64,000 nucleotides of DNA from an uncultured Eubacteriales bacterium. GTDB lineage: Bacteria > Bacillota > Clostridia > Oscillospirales > Oscillospiraceae. The translations under genes and the position numbers were made by a program. The notes below the pieces were generated by a model. That model ran no database searches. It worked only from the letters and a program-made list of their open reading frames with translations, and had not been told where the DNA came from. Below are positions 1 through 7,902 of the stretch, one piece after another (position 1 is the first letter of the stretch; each line of letters opens with the position of its first letter). The stretch covers positions 173,447 to 237,446 of the forward strand of contig ONCI01000001.1 of NCBI GenBank assembly GCA_900316255.1, read 5' to 3'.

Positions 1-522
1 TCCGCCATCAAGGTGGGAGGCAAGAAGCTCTATGAGATCGCCCGCCGGGGCGGCGAGGTGGAGCGCAAGCCCCGTCCCGTCCACATCCGCGAGCTCCGGC
101 TCCTGGGGCGGGAAGGGGAGGACTGGCTCCTGGACGTCACCTGCTCCAAGGGTACCTATATCCGCACCCTCTGCCACGATATCGGCCAAAGCCTCGGCTG
201 CGGGGGCTGCATGAGCGCCCTGCGCCGGGTCCGGGCAGGGGAGTTTTCCATTGAGAACGCCTGCACCCTGGATCAGGTCCGGGAAGCGGCGGACAGGGGA
301 GAGGCGGAGAAACTGCTTCTGCCGGTGGACAGCCTGTTTCGGCAGGACCCCGCCCTCAGCCTGAATGCACGGGATGAGAAACGGATCCGCAGCGGCGGCG
401 TTTTCCCTGTCGCTGTCCAAGACGGGCAGTACCGGGCCTACGGTTCCGATGGGGCCTTCCTTGCTCTTGTCCGGGTCACCGGGGGAGAGCTCAAGAGTAT
501 CAAAAGCTTTTTCGAGGTTTAG
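1..522 (+). CDS. truB: tRNA pseudouridine(55) synthase TruB, C-terminal part
   Basis: The reading frame is open from base 1, so the gene starts outside the window. TruB makes pseudouridine 55 in the T-loop of tRNAs. The visible part opens with SAIKVGGKKLYEIAR, the conserved segment that follows the catalytic core in this family, and continues with KGTYIRTLCHDIG, another TruB hallmark. The catalytic aspartate lies upstream and cannot be seen. The tail (about residues 100-174 of the visible part) fits the small C-terminal domain. It ends 3 bases before ribF, the usual truB-ribF pairing in Firmicutes, so the two are probably co-transcribed. Confidence 0.95.
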   Translation, partial: SAIKVGGKKLYEIARRGGEVERKPRPVHIRELRLLGREGEDWLLDVTCSKGTYIRTLCHDIGQSLGCGGCMSALRRVRAGEFSIENACTLDQVREAADRGEAEKLLLPVDSLFRQDPALSLNARDEKRIRSGGVFPVAVQDGQYRAYGSDGAFLALVRVTGGELKSIKSFFEV

Positions 523-525
523 TCG

Positions 526-1431
526 ATGGAAGAGACAAAGAGAGTCATAGCCCTGGGCTTTTTCGACGGCGTCCACATCGGCCACGGCGAACTGCTCAAG
601 CGAACCAAGCAGAGGGCGGCCGAACTGCATGCCATGCCCTCGGTTCTGAGCTTTGACGTGCACCCTGACACCCTGGTGTTCGGGAAAGAAGTTCCCCTGA
701 TCAACAGCGCCATCGGCCGGGAGGAGATCATCCGCCGCTGCTATGGCATTGATAACGTTGTCTTCATCCACTTCAACCGCCGCGTCATGCAGATGGACTG
801 GCGGGATTTCCTGGAGGACCTGATCCGGGACCTGGAGATCTGCCACATCGTGGTGGGCCATGACTTCTGTTTCGGCTACAGGGGCCAGGGTACGGCGGCG
901 CGCCTGCGGGAATACTGCGCCGAGCACGGTCTTGGCTGCGATGTGATCCCGCCTGTGATGCTGGACGGACAGATCGTGAGCTCCACCCATATCCGGGAGC
1001 TCATCGCCGCCGGGGAGATCGAGGAGGCCAACCGCTGGCTGGGTCACCCCCATACCCTGGCGGATACGGTCCACTCCGGCTATCATCTGGGTCGGAAGCT
1101 GGGTACGCCCACCATCAACATGTTCTTCCCCCACGGCGTCATCGTTCCCCGGCACGGGGTCTATGCCTCCAAGGTCTATCTGGAAAACGGCGAGTCCTAC
1201 ATTGCCGTGACCAACGTGGGCGTCCGGCCCACGGTGAGCCAGGACGACCGGGTCAGCGTGGAGAGCCATCTGCTGGACTATTCCGGCAATCTCTACGGCC
1301 GCCAGGCCAGGGTCGAGTTTTATGCCTTCCTGCGGGATGAGACCAAGTTCTCCGATTACGCCGCTCTTTCCCAGCAGATCCATAAGGATGCGGAAACGGC
1401 GCGAGCCTTTTTTGCCGCGAAGGAAGCCTGA
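526..1431 (+). CDS. ribF: Bifunctional riboflavin kinase/FAD synthetase RibF
   Basis: Cytoplasmic enzyme that phosphorylates riboflavin to FMN and adenylylates FMN to FAD. The 301 residues match the usual length of about 300-315. The N-terminal nucleotidyltransferase half has GFFDGVHIGHGELL with the HxGH motif; the C-terminal kinase half has GTPTINM and the HGVYA segment. The ATG lies 3 bases after truB, in the same operon. It is followed by a hairpin terminator. Together with the FMN riboswitch and ribU near 15.5 kb it completes a salvage route from imported riboflavin to flavin cofactors. Confidence 0.96.
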   Translation: MEETKRVIALGFFDGVHIGHGELLKRTKQRAAELHAMPSVLSFDVHPDTLVFGKEVPLINSAIGREEIIRRCYGIDNVVFIHFNRRVMQMDWRDFLEDLIRDLEICHIVVGHDFCFGYRGQGTAARLREYCAEHGLGCDVIPPVMLDGQIVSSTHIRELIAAGEIEEANRWLGHPHTLADTVHSGYHLGRKLGTPTINMFFPHGVIVPRHGVYASKVYLENGESYIAVTNVGVRPTVSQDDRVSVESHLLDYSGNLYGRQARVEFYAFLRDETKFSDYAALSQQIHKDAETARAFFAAKEA

Positions 1432-1438
1432 GCCAATC

Positions 1439-1469
1439 GCCTTCCTCCCTTGGGAGGGAGGCAGTTTTA
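1439..1469 (+). terminator. Hairpin terminator after truB-ribF
   Basis: An 11-bp G+C-rich stem (1439-1449 with 1452-1462, one G-U pair) is followed by a short T-run. It lies just after ribF and suits a rho-independent terminator. The CCTTCC...GGAGG look is reminiscent of the dispersed two-hairpin repeat at 15281 and 57441, but the second hairpin is absent. Confidence 0.6.
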
Positions 1470-1599
1470 CAAGCCTCGACTCAACCAACGGTTGAAATGA
1501 GAAGATTCAACAGACAGTTTATTGGCAAAAGCCGCTTTTTGCTGCTACGCTTTTGCCAGAAAAGGGCGGCGCGCAGCCTGATCGAGAAAGGAGATCGAC

Positions 1600-2695
1600 A
1601 TGAACGAATCCATCGGTACCATCATTATGCGTTTACGCAAGGAGCACGGTATGACTGAGCAAGTGGGAAAACGGCATCTCCAGTCCGGATATTTCCACCC
1701 TACCCCTGTTGGCGGATCTCTTTGGCGTCAGCGTGGATCAGCTTCTTGGCCGGGAGACGCTTCCTCCGGAGGAAGAGAGGATGACCCCACTGGTCCCAGC
1801 AGAAGAGACGGCAATTTCCCTGCCTGAGCAGGCGGAAGAACCGGAGAAGCCGGATGTGACAGAAGAAGCGGAAGCAGAGCCGGTCTATTCTGCGCCGAGC
1901 CAGGATCTGCCCTGGCCGGATGACGATTGCTTTTATGCCGTGCTCTATCACGGGCACAACCTTGTGGGACATCTGGCAGGTGATCCGGATCTGATCCCTG
2001 CAAAGAAGCATTTTGTCTTTTCCTATGAGGGAAAGGCTCAGAACATCTTCAGTGATTTTTCCGTGGAGATCCATGGATCTGTCAACGGTGTCCGGGGCGT
2101 ACTGGGAGACGTCAAGGCCGGGGAATCCGTTTCCTGCGGCGATGTGGGCGGCGATGCTCATGCGGGCACAAGTCTCGTGTGCGGCGACGTCAGCGGCAAT
2201 GCCAAGGCAGGAGCCGGTATCCAATGCGGCGATGTTTCCGGCGACGTCTTTGCCGGAGCAGGCGTCGAGTGCGGCGATGTCAGCGGCAATCTCACCGCCA
2301 GAGGCGGCGTCAGCTGCTCTGACGTGGACGGCAACGTGAAGGCCGGCGGAAGCGTCAAAGCCGGCGATGTGGCCGGCAGCGTCAGCGCCGGCGGCAATGT
2401 GAACTGTGAGGATGTAGGCGGCAGTGTGACCGCCGGTGTCTCCGTGGACTGCGAGGATGTGGGAGGATCCATGTTTTCCGGTTTTGGGCGCGCCAAAGTG
2501 AAGCCCTGGGACGAGGAGAACTTCGACCGGGATCTGGATGATCTGATCGATCGGGAGATCGAGAAGGCACAGACGGCAGCGGAGCAGACCTCCGACTTCG
2601 GGGAGGATCTGGGCCGCAGGATCTCCGACGCGGTACAGCGGGCCATGTCGTTCAGCTTTAATTTCGGTAAGAAAAACAAGGACAAAGAAGAATAA
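1600..2695 (+). pseudogene. XRE-type HTH regulator with C-terminal solenoid-like repeat, frameshifted
   Basis: The start (ATG 1600, after an AAAGGAGA site) encodes MNESIGTIIMRLRKEHGMTE, the first helix of an XRE helix-turn-helix. The frame then changes: KWENGISSPDISTLPLLADLFGVSVDQLLGRE, the normal end of that domain, is read in the next frame from about 1660 on to the stop at 2695. About 13 residues covering the recognition helix are missing. The rest is an acidic linker, then a 15-residue tandem repeat (about residues 133-258 counted from the in-frame TTG at 1709), then a charged tail. The break fits a deletion between two GAGCA copies (inference). The downstream frame may still be expressed from TTG 1709 as a repeat-only protein. 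An assembly collapse is the alternative. Confidence 0.75.
2138..2452 (+). repeat. Seven tandem 45-bp units encoding a 15-residue repeat
   Basis: Seven complete units follow the pattern [GSE]DVxGxxxAxxxVxC (for example GDVSGNAKAGAGIQC), with partial units on both sides. Period, glycine spacing and alternating hydrophobic residues suggest a right-handed beta-solenoid resembling bactofilin or polymer-forming proteins. That structural reading is inference; the period itself is read directly from the sequence. Confidence 0.85.
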
Positions 2696-2700
2696 ATAAC

Positions 2701-2744
2701 GGCAGCCGATCCGCGTCTTTCGGACCTGGACCGGCTGCCTTTTG
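2701..2744 (+). terminator. Hairpin terminator after the HTH/repeat gene
   Basis: GGCAGCCG (2701-2708) pairs with CGGCTGCC (2732-2739). The stem can be extended inward over TCC/GGA past one mismatch, and TTTTGTTG follows. It sits 5 bases after the stop codon. Confidence 0.75.
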
Positions 2745-2773
2745 TTGCTGTGGAAGAGATCCTGTGCTATACT
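2745..2773 (+). promoter_or_regulatory. Sigma-A promoter with extended -10
   Basis: TTGCTG, a 17-bp spacer ending in TGTGC, then TATACT. It lies 44 bp before the ATG at 2817. The TGTGCTATACT core recurs at several promoters in this window. Confidence 0.75.
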
Positions 2774-2816
2774 TGGGAAAGAGAAGGATGAGTCGTCGAG
2801 AGGGGGGGAGAGTGCC

Positions 2817-3428
2817 ATGGACATCCGGCGGATCGACAACTACCGGGACCCTCGATTTTCCCAGGCAGTCTTGAATCAGCACGGGGCTTATCTTGTGGAT
2901 GGGGAGCCTTATGAGCTTGAGATCACCGGCCCGGATCGGGCTGTTGTGCGCGGCGGAAACAGGGATGCTTTCCCGGAACTCATTGAGTCTTTTCGTTTCC
3001 ACGCGCCGCATATCGTGCGCTTTACCGATGAACAGGGGAGCTCACTTGCCCGTTTCCCGTGGCCTGAGGTGCTCGACCTTCCCTTGACGCTGATCCAGCC
3101 ATCGCAGTTCTATGTAGACCGGGAGAAGCTTGCGGCGGTGGAGACTTTTCTCTCCGGCTGGGAAGACGTGACCATCCAGGTCCTGCCCTGGGAAGACCGC
3201 TATATCGCGCTGGACGGGCATACCCGGCTCTATTGGGCATCTCTGCAGGGCATCCGACAAGTCCGCGCCGTCCTTTCCGAGACCGACGACTGTGTCTGGA
3301 CCTTTGTCAACGAGGCCAGAGCGCGGGGAATTTTTACGCCGGGAGATATGAAGCTTCTGGAGCATGAGGAGTATGATATCCTCTGGGACAGGTACTGTGA
3401 TGCGGTATTTGCCGGCACGGTAGAATAA
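2817..3428 (+). CDS. ParB/sulfiredoxin-like fold protein, function unknown
   Basis: 203 residues. The ATG at 2817 is chosen because a GGGGGGAG site precedes it, and because the upstream in-frame extension would overlap the promoter. The middle and C-terminal part (IQPSQFYVDREKLAAVETFL ... YIALDGHTRLYWASLQG) has the layout of ParB-type N-terminal folds: positions to keep, then a D-G-H-x-R loop that in ParB-like proteins contacts nucleotide. The N-terminal 80 residues are a separate unrecognised domain. The gene is monocistronic, with its own promoter and a terminator shared with the convergent exonuclease gene. A role in DNA partition is not implied. Confidence 0.6.
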   Translation: MDIRRIDNYRDPRFSQAVLNQHGAYLVDGEPYELEITGPDRAVVRGGNRDAFPELIESFRFHAPHIVRFTDEQGSSLARFPWPEVLDLPLTLIQPSQFYVDREKLAAVETFLSGWEDVTIQVLPWEDRYIALDGHTRLYWASLQGIRQVRAVLSETDDCVWTFVNEARARGIFTPGDMKLLEHEEYDILWDRYCDAVFAGTVE

Positions 3429-3430
3429 AA

Positions 3431-3469
3431 AAACGACCACTTTTCATCCAGTGTGAAAAGTGGTCGTTT
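3431..3469. terminator. Bidirectional terminator between convergent genes
   Basis: A perfect 16-bp inverted repeat (3431-3446 with 3454-3469) with a 7-base loop. It starts with AAA and ends with TTT, so it serves both the gene ending at 3428 and the minus-strand gene ending at 3482. Confidence 0.9.
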
Positions 3470-3481
3470 GCTCGTTAAGGA

Positions 3482-4477
3482 TCACAGCGGCTGCTTGTTG
3501 GCGGCGCGGCTCTTGCGATTGCCGCGGCTGCGGCCGCGGCGGCGAGACTGGGTGGCCTTGTTCTGGTAGAAGTCCTTCAGTTCCTCATCCGCCTCGTACA
3601 CCAGCTTGTTGCAGACCCAGCTGCCGTTAACCGGGTCCTTGCGGAAGCGTACACGGGAGAGATAGGCGCCGTCCTCTTCGCAGACGAAGAGGTTCATATA
3701 GCGCTGATCCCCCTGGTTGACCCAACGGGTGCCGGCAAGCTCCTTCCCGCAAACCGGGCACAGGACCTTGCTCAGCCGCTCGTCGGAAAAGGCCGCGGTC
3801 TTGCTCTCAAGGCCGTCGTAACTCTCGTGCAGCAGGGCCCGGGGTCCGGTCTCCTCCGCGGCGGGCTTGTAGTTGGGCATCCGGGCAGCCAAGATCCTGT
3901 CCGCCTCGGGATAGAGGCGCAGACCCTCCGCCATGTCCAGGTGGGTGCTCACCAGCGCGGTGTTGTAGGCGTCGCCCAGGGCGTCGTGGGCTACTCGGGT
4001 CTGCTCGATCTCAAAATGCTCCATGGCGCTGGCCAGGGACTTCTGGTTCTTGTCGCCGCCGGTCTGCAGGTTGTAGATCAGCTGCAGGTTGATCCAGCCT
4101 TCGATCCAGTCCCAATCCAGGTCGTGGATGATGATGTTCTGCTCCAGGATCCCCTGGTCGTCGCAGCCCCAGGTCAGGAAGGTGACCCCGTCGCCGCACC
4201 ACTCCCGAAAGCGGGCCAGGGCTTCGGGAAAGCCCACGCCGTTGGCGAGGCGATCCTTGTCAAAACCGGTGATCTTCTTCACCTTGTAGTGCATGCGCCG
4301 GAAGTAAACGGGCTTCACATCGATGGTGAATTCCTCGGTGGGTTTCATGTTCTCATCCAGCTTCACGGCGCCGATCTCGATGATCTCGCCCCGCAGATGG
4401 ATGGGCAGCTTATTAAAGACGGAGGATTTGGAGCTCATGGCCTGGTTCCACTCCAGATCCACCACAACGTAATTCAT
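3482..4477 (-). CDS. DEDDh 3'-5' exonuclease with C-terminal zinc ribbon
   Basis: 331 residues. Residues 1-180 form an RNase T/DnaQ-like exonuclease of the KapD type. The acidic quartet is visible: D7 and E9 (VVDLEWN), D106 (WGCDDQ) and D169, with the histidine H164 in RVAHDALGDAYNT. This family removes nucleotides from RNA or DNA 3' ends; the substrate here is unknown. Around residue 240 a CPVCGKEL pair and a second Cys region near VCEEDG form a probable zinc ribbon, followed by a very basic RRRGRSRGNRK tail likely to bind nucleic acid. The ATG at 4477 has an AGAGGA ribosome-binding site. It is transcribed divergently from murF. Confidence 0.85.
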   Translation of the reverse strand: MNYVVVDLEWNQAMSSKSSVFNKLPIHLRGEIIEIGAVKLDENMKPTEEFTIDVKPVYFRRMHYKVKKITGFDKDRLANGVGFPEALARFREWCGDGVTFLTWGCDDQGILEQNIIIHDLDWDWIEGWINLQLIYNLQTGGDKNQKSLASAMEHFEIEQTRVAHDALGDAYNTALVSTHLDMAEGLRLYPEADRILAARMPNYKPAAEETGPRALLHESYDGLESKTAAFSDERLSKVLCPVCGKELAGTRWVNQGDQRYMNLFVCEEDGAYLSRVRFRKDPVNGSWVCNKLVYEADEELKDFYQNKATQSRRRGRSRGNRKSRAANKQPL

Positions 4478-4512
4478 AGGTCTGTCCTCTTTGTATCAAA
4501 ATTCACCGTAAC

Positions 4513-4521
4513 AGTATAGCA
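4513..4521 (-). promoter_or_regulatory. Extended -10 element for the exonuclease gene
   Basis: On the minus strand the sequence reads ATGCTATACT about 35 bp before the ATG at 4477. The -35 at 17-bp spacing is poor (GTGCAA), so recognition would rest on the extended -10. Confidence 0.5.
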
Positions 4522-4572
4522 TATCCTCCCTGTGATTGCACGACTTTTTTTCGAAAACAGACAGGAATTCTT

Positions 4573-4601
4573 TTGCATGCTGTCATCGCATATGCTATAC
4601 T
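4573..4601 (+). promoter_or_regulatory. Sigma-A promoter of murF
   Basis: TTGCAT, 17-bp spacer, TATACT with TGC immediately before. The transcript would start about 10 bp upstream of the GGAGG ribosome-binding site of the ATG at 4622, leaving a very short leader. Confidence 0.8.
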
Positions 4602-4621
4602 CTGCATATGGAGGATCACAT

Positions 4622-5968
4622 ATGAAAAATATGACTTTATTGCGCGCCGAAAATGCCTCCGGCGGACGGCTCTGCGGCGCTTTTGACGGCAATACGGAGC
4701 TTGGCCGGGTGGTCATCGACAGCCGCCTGGTCCGACCCGGGGACCTCTTCGTGGCCTATAAGGGCGAGAAGGTGGACGGCCATGATTACATTGCCGCTGC
4801 CTTTGCAAAGGGCGCGGCCTGCTGTCTGGCCCAGCGGATCCCGGAGGGGGAGACGCGGCCCATCCTTCTGGTGGAAGATGTGCAGGCGGCGCTGGAGAAG
4901 ATCGCGGCGGACTATCGTCGGGATCTGGATATCCCCATCATCGGCATCACCGGCAGCGTGGGCAAGACCTCCGCCAAGGAGATGATCGCGTCTGTTTTGC
5001 AGCAGCGCTTCCGGGTGCTGAAAACCGAGGGCAATCTCAACAATCAGATCGGCGTTCCCATGACCGTCTCCCGCATCGAGCCCGAGCATCAGGCGGCTGT
5101 GGTGGAGATGGGCATCTCCGGCTTCGGGGAGATGCGGGCGCTGACGCATATCGTCCGGCCTACGGTGGCGGTCTTCACCGTCATCGGCCACGCCCATCTG
5201 GAGTTTCTCCATGACCGCGCCGGCGTTTTCCGTGCCAAGACCGAGATGCTGGAGAGCATGGACGATAACGGCGTTGTCATCGTGAACGGGGATGACGACC
5301 TGCTCTGTGCGCTGAAGTGTCCCCAGAAAAAGCTGACCTTCGGCTTGGGAGAGAACTGCGATGTTCGTGCGACGGACATCCGCGCGGACGCTCTGGGGCA
5401 TCTTGCCTGTTCTATCCTCTATCCAGGTGGGCGCAGGGACGTGCAGATCCCTTCCTTCGGCAAGCACATGGTTTACGCAGCTCTGGAGGGTGCCGCGGTG
5501 GGCCTGGCCCTTGGCCTATCCGAGAGCGAGATCATCCGGGGCATCGCCTCCTATGAGACGGTGGGGAGCCGCTCTGCCGTGACGGAGACCGGGAAGATCA
5601 CCCTCATCGACGATAGCTACAATGCCAATCCCGATTCCATGAAATGCGGGATCGACTCCTTGCTTCAGCTTCCGGGCCGGCACGTCTGCGTCTTTGGCGA
5701 TATGCTGGAGCTGGGGCCGGAGGAACGGGAGATGCACCGGGAGATCGGCGCCTACGCCGCGGAGAAGGGCGTGGACCTTCTCCTTTGTGCCGGCCCCCTG
5801 TCCCGGGAGCTTGCCGCCGGCGCGGGAGACTGCGCACGCTGGTTCTCCGACCGGGAAGAGCTCCTTCGCGCGCTGCCGGAGCTGATCCGGGATGGGGACC
5901 GGGTTCTGGTCAAGGCCTCCCGGGGCATGCACTTTGAACGGGTCGCGGAGGCCCTGAAGCAGCTATGA
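4622..5968 (+). CDS. murF: UDP-MurNAc-tripeptide--D-Ala-D-Ala ligase MurF
   Basis: Adds D-alanyl-D-alanine to the UDP-MurNAc tripeptide, the last cytoplasmic step of peptidoglycan precursor assembly. 448 residues, the normal length. The N-terminal domain has VVIDSRLVRPGDLFVAYKGEKVDGHDY; the central Mur ligase domain has the P-loop GITGSVGKTSAKEM and EGNLNNQIGVP; the C-terminal domain has DDSYNANPDSM and VFGDMLELG. The ATG at 4622 with GGAGG at 4610 lies just after the promoter; the longer in-frame extension would start upstream of it. It overlaps the next gene by 4 bases (ATGA). The partner ddl lies at 9240. Confidence 0.96.
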   Translation: MKNMTLLRAENASGGRLCGAFDGNTELGRVVIDSRLVRPGDLFVAYKGEKVDGHDYIAAAFAKGAACCLAQRIPEGETRPILLVEDVQAALEKIAADYRRDLDIPIIGITGSVGKTSAKEMIASVLQQRFRVLKTEGNLNNQIGVPMTVSRIEPEHQAAVVEMGISGFGEMRALTHIVRPTVAVFTVIGHAHLEFLHDRAGVFRAKTEMLESMDDNGVVIVNGDDDLLCALKCPQKKLTFGLGENCDVRATDIRADALGHLACSILYPGGRRDVQIPSFGKHMVYAALEGAAVGLALGLSESEIIRGIASYETVGSRSAVTETGKITLIDDSYNANPDSMKCGIDSLLQLPGRHVCVFGDMLELGPEEREMHREIGAYAAEKGVDLLLCAGPLSRELAAGAGDCARWFSDREELLRALPELIRDGDRVLVKASRGMHFERVAEALKQL

Positions 5969-6663
5969 AAAAGCCCCTTATCTTTCTGGATCTGGACGAT
6001 ACGATCCTGGACTTTCACTGGGCGGAGCAGCGTGCCCTGTCCCGCACCTTCCGGGAGGCTGGTCTGGACCCGCAGCCTGCGATCCTGGCGCGCTACAGCG
6101 ACATCAACCGCAGCCAGTGGGAACTGCTGGAGCGGGGCATCCTGACCCGGGAGCAGGTGCTGGTGCGCCGCTTCCGGCTGCTCTTTGAAGAGCAGGGCAT
6201 CTCCGCTTCGGCGGAGGAGCTTGGCCGCCGCTATGAAGAACTGCTTGCGGACGGACACCGTTTCATCCCCGGCGCGGATGAACTGCTGCGGGAGCTTCAG
6301 GGCAAGGCCCGGCTCTTCCTGGCAACCAACGGCTGTGCCGCGGTGCAGGAAGCCCGCATCGCGAGCTCCGCCATCGGCCCGTATTTCGAGGATATCTTCA
6401 TCTCCGAGATCATTGGCGCTGACAAGCCCTCGGAGGAATACTTCCGGCGCTGCATCGCCCGGATCCCGGATTATGACGCCTCCCGCGCCCTCATGGTCGG
6501 GGACAGTCTCACCTCCGATATCCTGGGCGGTCTCCGCAGCGGGATGCACACCTGCTGGCTCAATCCCCAGGTCCGCCCCGGGAGAGCAGACATCGTCCCG
6601 GAAGCGGAGATCCGATCGCTCTCTGAACTGCCTGAGCTTCTCGTTTCGTTGGGACTTGTGTAA
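5965..6663 (+). CDS. HAD-family phosphatase, YjjG-like nucleotidase
   Basis: 232 residues. HAD motif I is FLDLDDTILDF, motif II the FLATNG segment, motif III K near ADKPSEEYF, and motif IV MVGDSLTSDILGG. The DDT-IL-DF start and the helical cap fit the YjjG/YfnB group, which dephosphorylates nucleoside monophosphates including unusual pyrimidines; the substrate here is inferred from the family only. Start and murF stop overlap as ATGA, so translation is coupled to murF. Confidence 0.85.
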   Translation: MKKPLIFLDLDDTILDFHWAEQRALSRTFREAGLDPQPAILARYSDINRSQWELLERGILTREQVLVRRFRLLFEEQGISASAEELGRRYEELLADGHRFIPGADELLRELQGKARLFLATNGCAAVQEARIASSAIGPYFEDIFISEIIGADKPSEEYFRRCIARIPDYDASRALMVGDSLTSDILGGLRSGMHTCWLNPQVRPGRADIVPEAEIRSLSELPELLVSLGLV

Positions 6664-6706
6664 AAAGACCCGGGAGGGTCACTTCCATGAAGTGGATCCT
6701 CCCGGG
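6662..6706 (-). terminator. Terminator of bofA, possibly used from both sides
   Basis: CCCGGGAGG (6669-6677) pairs with CCTCCCGGG (6698-6706), with further imperfect pairing inside. On the minus strand a T5 run (6662-6666) follows, which fits the end of bofA. The plus-strand tail is not T-rich. Confidence 0.7.
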
Positions 6707-6716
6707 ATTAACTTGC

Positions 6717-7022
6717 TCATTTGGCAATGAAATATTGAAACAGCAGAAGCAAAATCACGCCGGGCACTCCGCCCACGCCCGCCACGATGCAGTTGGCCAG
6801 ATTGGGCTCCAGGTGCAGGAATTCCAGCGGCACATAAGTGTTCAGCACGAACAGCAGCGCAAAGCCCAGCACCGCGTGCAGCAGGAGCTTCACGATCTTG
6901 CCCAGAGGCTTTGCCAGCAGCATCACCAGAAACACGATGATGACCAGTCCGCCTGCGGAAATAGCCGCAAAGGGCAGATGACCGGAGGAGAGAAATTGTT
7001 TGAGCAGTTCAAGTTTATCCAC
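6717..7022 (-). CDS. bofA: BofA-family pro-sigma-K processing inhibitor
   Basis: 101 residues with two or three hydrophobic membrane segments (about 18-40, 45-62 and 75-98) and the family ending NCIVAGVGGVPGVILLLL. In Bacillus, BofA sits in the outer forespore membrane and holds the SpoIVFB protease inactive, delaying sigma-K activation. Many Clostridia carry a BofA-like protein whose target is less clear. The start is GTG at 7022 with AAGGAG 8 bases upstream. Its presence supports a spore-forming lineage. Confidence 0.85.
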   Translation of the reverse strand: MDKLELLKQFLSSGHLPFAAISAGGLVIIVFLVMLLAKPLGKIVKLLLHAVLGFALLFVLNTYVPLEFLHLEPNLANCIVAGVGGVPGVILLLLFQYFIAK

Positions 7023-7147
7023 GAAAAAACTCCTTAATCAGAAGGGAAAAGCTTCCTGTGTAAGCTCCGGCTCGCCGCGCATACTAAGGGCGGACAGCTT
7101 TTCGGAGAGAAAAAGACTTTGGGTGTCATCTTCATAGTGACTCTATA

Positions 7148-7176
7148 GAGATACATCCAAACCGGAAAAATGTCAA
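7148..7176 (-). promoter_or_regulatory. Probable promoter of bofA
   Basis: On the minus strand: TTGACA (7171-7176), 17-bp spacer, TATCTC (7148-7153). This gives a leader of about 115 bases before the GTG at 7022, in which I recognise no known RNA element. The consensus -35 suggests sigma-A rather than a sporulation sigma. Confidence 0.6.
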
Positions 7177-7220
7177 GCGGAACGCCGATTTTTCCCGCTT
7201 TCGGGACGGCCAGACCGCGG

Positions 7221-7248
7221 GCGGGGCGTATTTGCGCCCCGCTTTTTT
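7221..7248 (+). terminator. Strong plus-strand terminator hairpin in a minus-strand region
   Basis: GCGGGGCG (7221-7228) pairs with CGCCCCGC (7235-7242), followed by six Ts. The orientation is plus, yet both neighbouring genes are on the minus strand, so it would stop antisense transcripts or be a relic. In the rest of 7023-7272 I see only the bofA promoter. Confidence 0.7.
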
Positions 7249-7272
7249 ACGTTCTTGCGTTCCTGCGTCTGC

Positions 7273-7902
7273 TCAGTGGGAAAACCATCTGGGCTGATGA
7301 AAATCAATGATGACCTTGCCCAGCTTTTCCTCTACCCGAATCTCGGCGTTAAGATCCTTGTACCGGTCATAGAAATCCTGATGGGAAAGATACTCCTCCA
7401 GCGTGATGATCTCTTCTCCGTTTTCCCGAAGCTTTTCCGCCGTTTCCCGCTGGTATTCCTCGGAATACGGGTCGATGGGGGATAGGCCGAGCCTAAGAAG
7501 GATTCGATTGCGCAGCGCTTCGTTCAGATCTCCGAAGGTCCAATCCGTGCGTTTTTCGCGCAGACAGGTGAGACCCTGCTCCCAATAGGGACGATAGAAA
7601 TCCAGCACTTTTTCCGAAGCCTGTTGAATCTCTTCCGGCGTGTATTCTTTCGTGTCCCCGTAAGCAAGTTCGTAAGCAAAATCATATTGTCGAAGCATGC
7701 AGTAGGAAAGAAGCCCGTCCTTCTCTCCCAAATCGGTAAACTGCGCCCCAAAAATGAAGCCCTTTTTCCCGTCCGGGATCCGCAGGACAAAGCGAAGCTC
7801 TCCTGTCTCATCCATGCGTGTATAGTCATTTCCTTTGCTTCTCTCGAAGCCGTTTCTGCGGCAGATTTCAGCGATAGGCTTTTGGAGCGCTGCTTTTTTC
7901 AT
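7273..7902 (-). CDS. Unknown protein, weakly DUF4304-like
   Basis: 209 residues, soluble, no signal or membrane segment. The opening (a helix, a GF motif, then YTRMDETGELRFVLRIPDG beta strands and FGAQFTDLG) resembles the layout of DUF4304-type proteins, but I cannot confirm that. The rest is helical and charged. It overlaps the upstream gene by 4 bases (ATGA), so the two are made together. The pair resembles the small two-gene sets seen among immunity or housekeeping orphans; no function can be assigned. Confidence 0.6.
   Translation of the reverse strand: MKKAALQKPIAEICRRNGFERSKGNDYTRMDETGELRFVLRIPDGKKGFIFGAQFTDLGEKDGLLSYCMLRQYDFAYELAYGDTKEYTPEEIQQASEKVLDFYRPYWEQGLTCLREKRTDWTFGDLNEALRNRILLRLGLSPIDPYSEEYQRETAEKLRENGEEIITLEEYLSHQDFYDRYKDLNAEIRVEEKLGKVIIDFHQPRWFSH

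Noticed and set aside
2105-2482. Possible CRISPR array (regular 45-bp period)
   Set aside because: The units are contiguous coding repeats with no spacers and stay in one frame as a 15-residue protein repeat.
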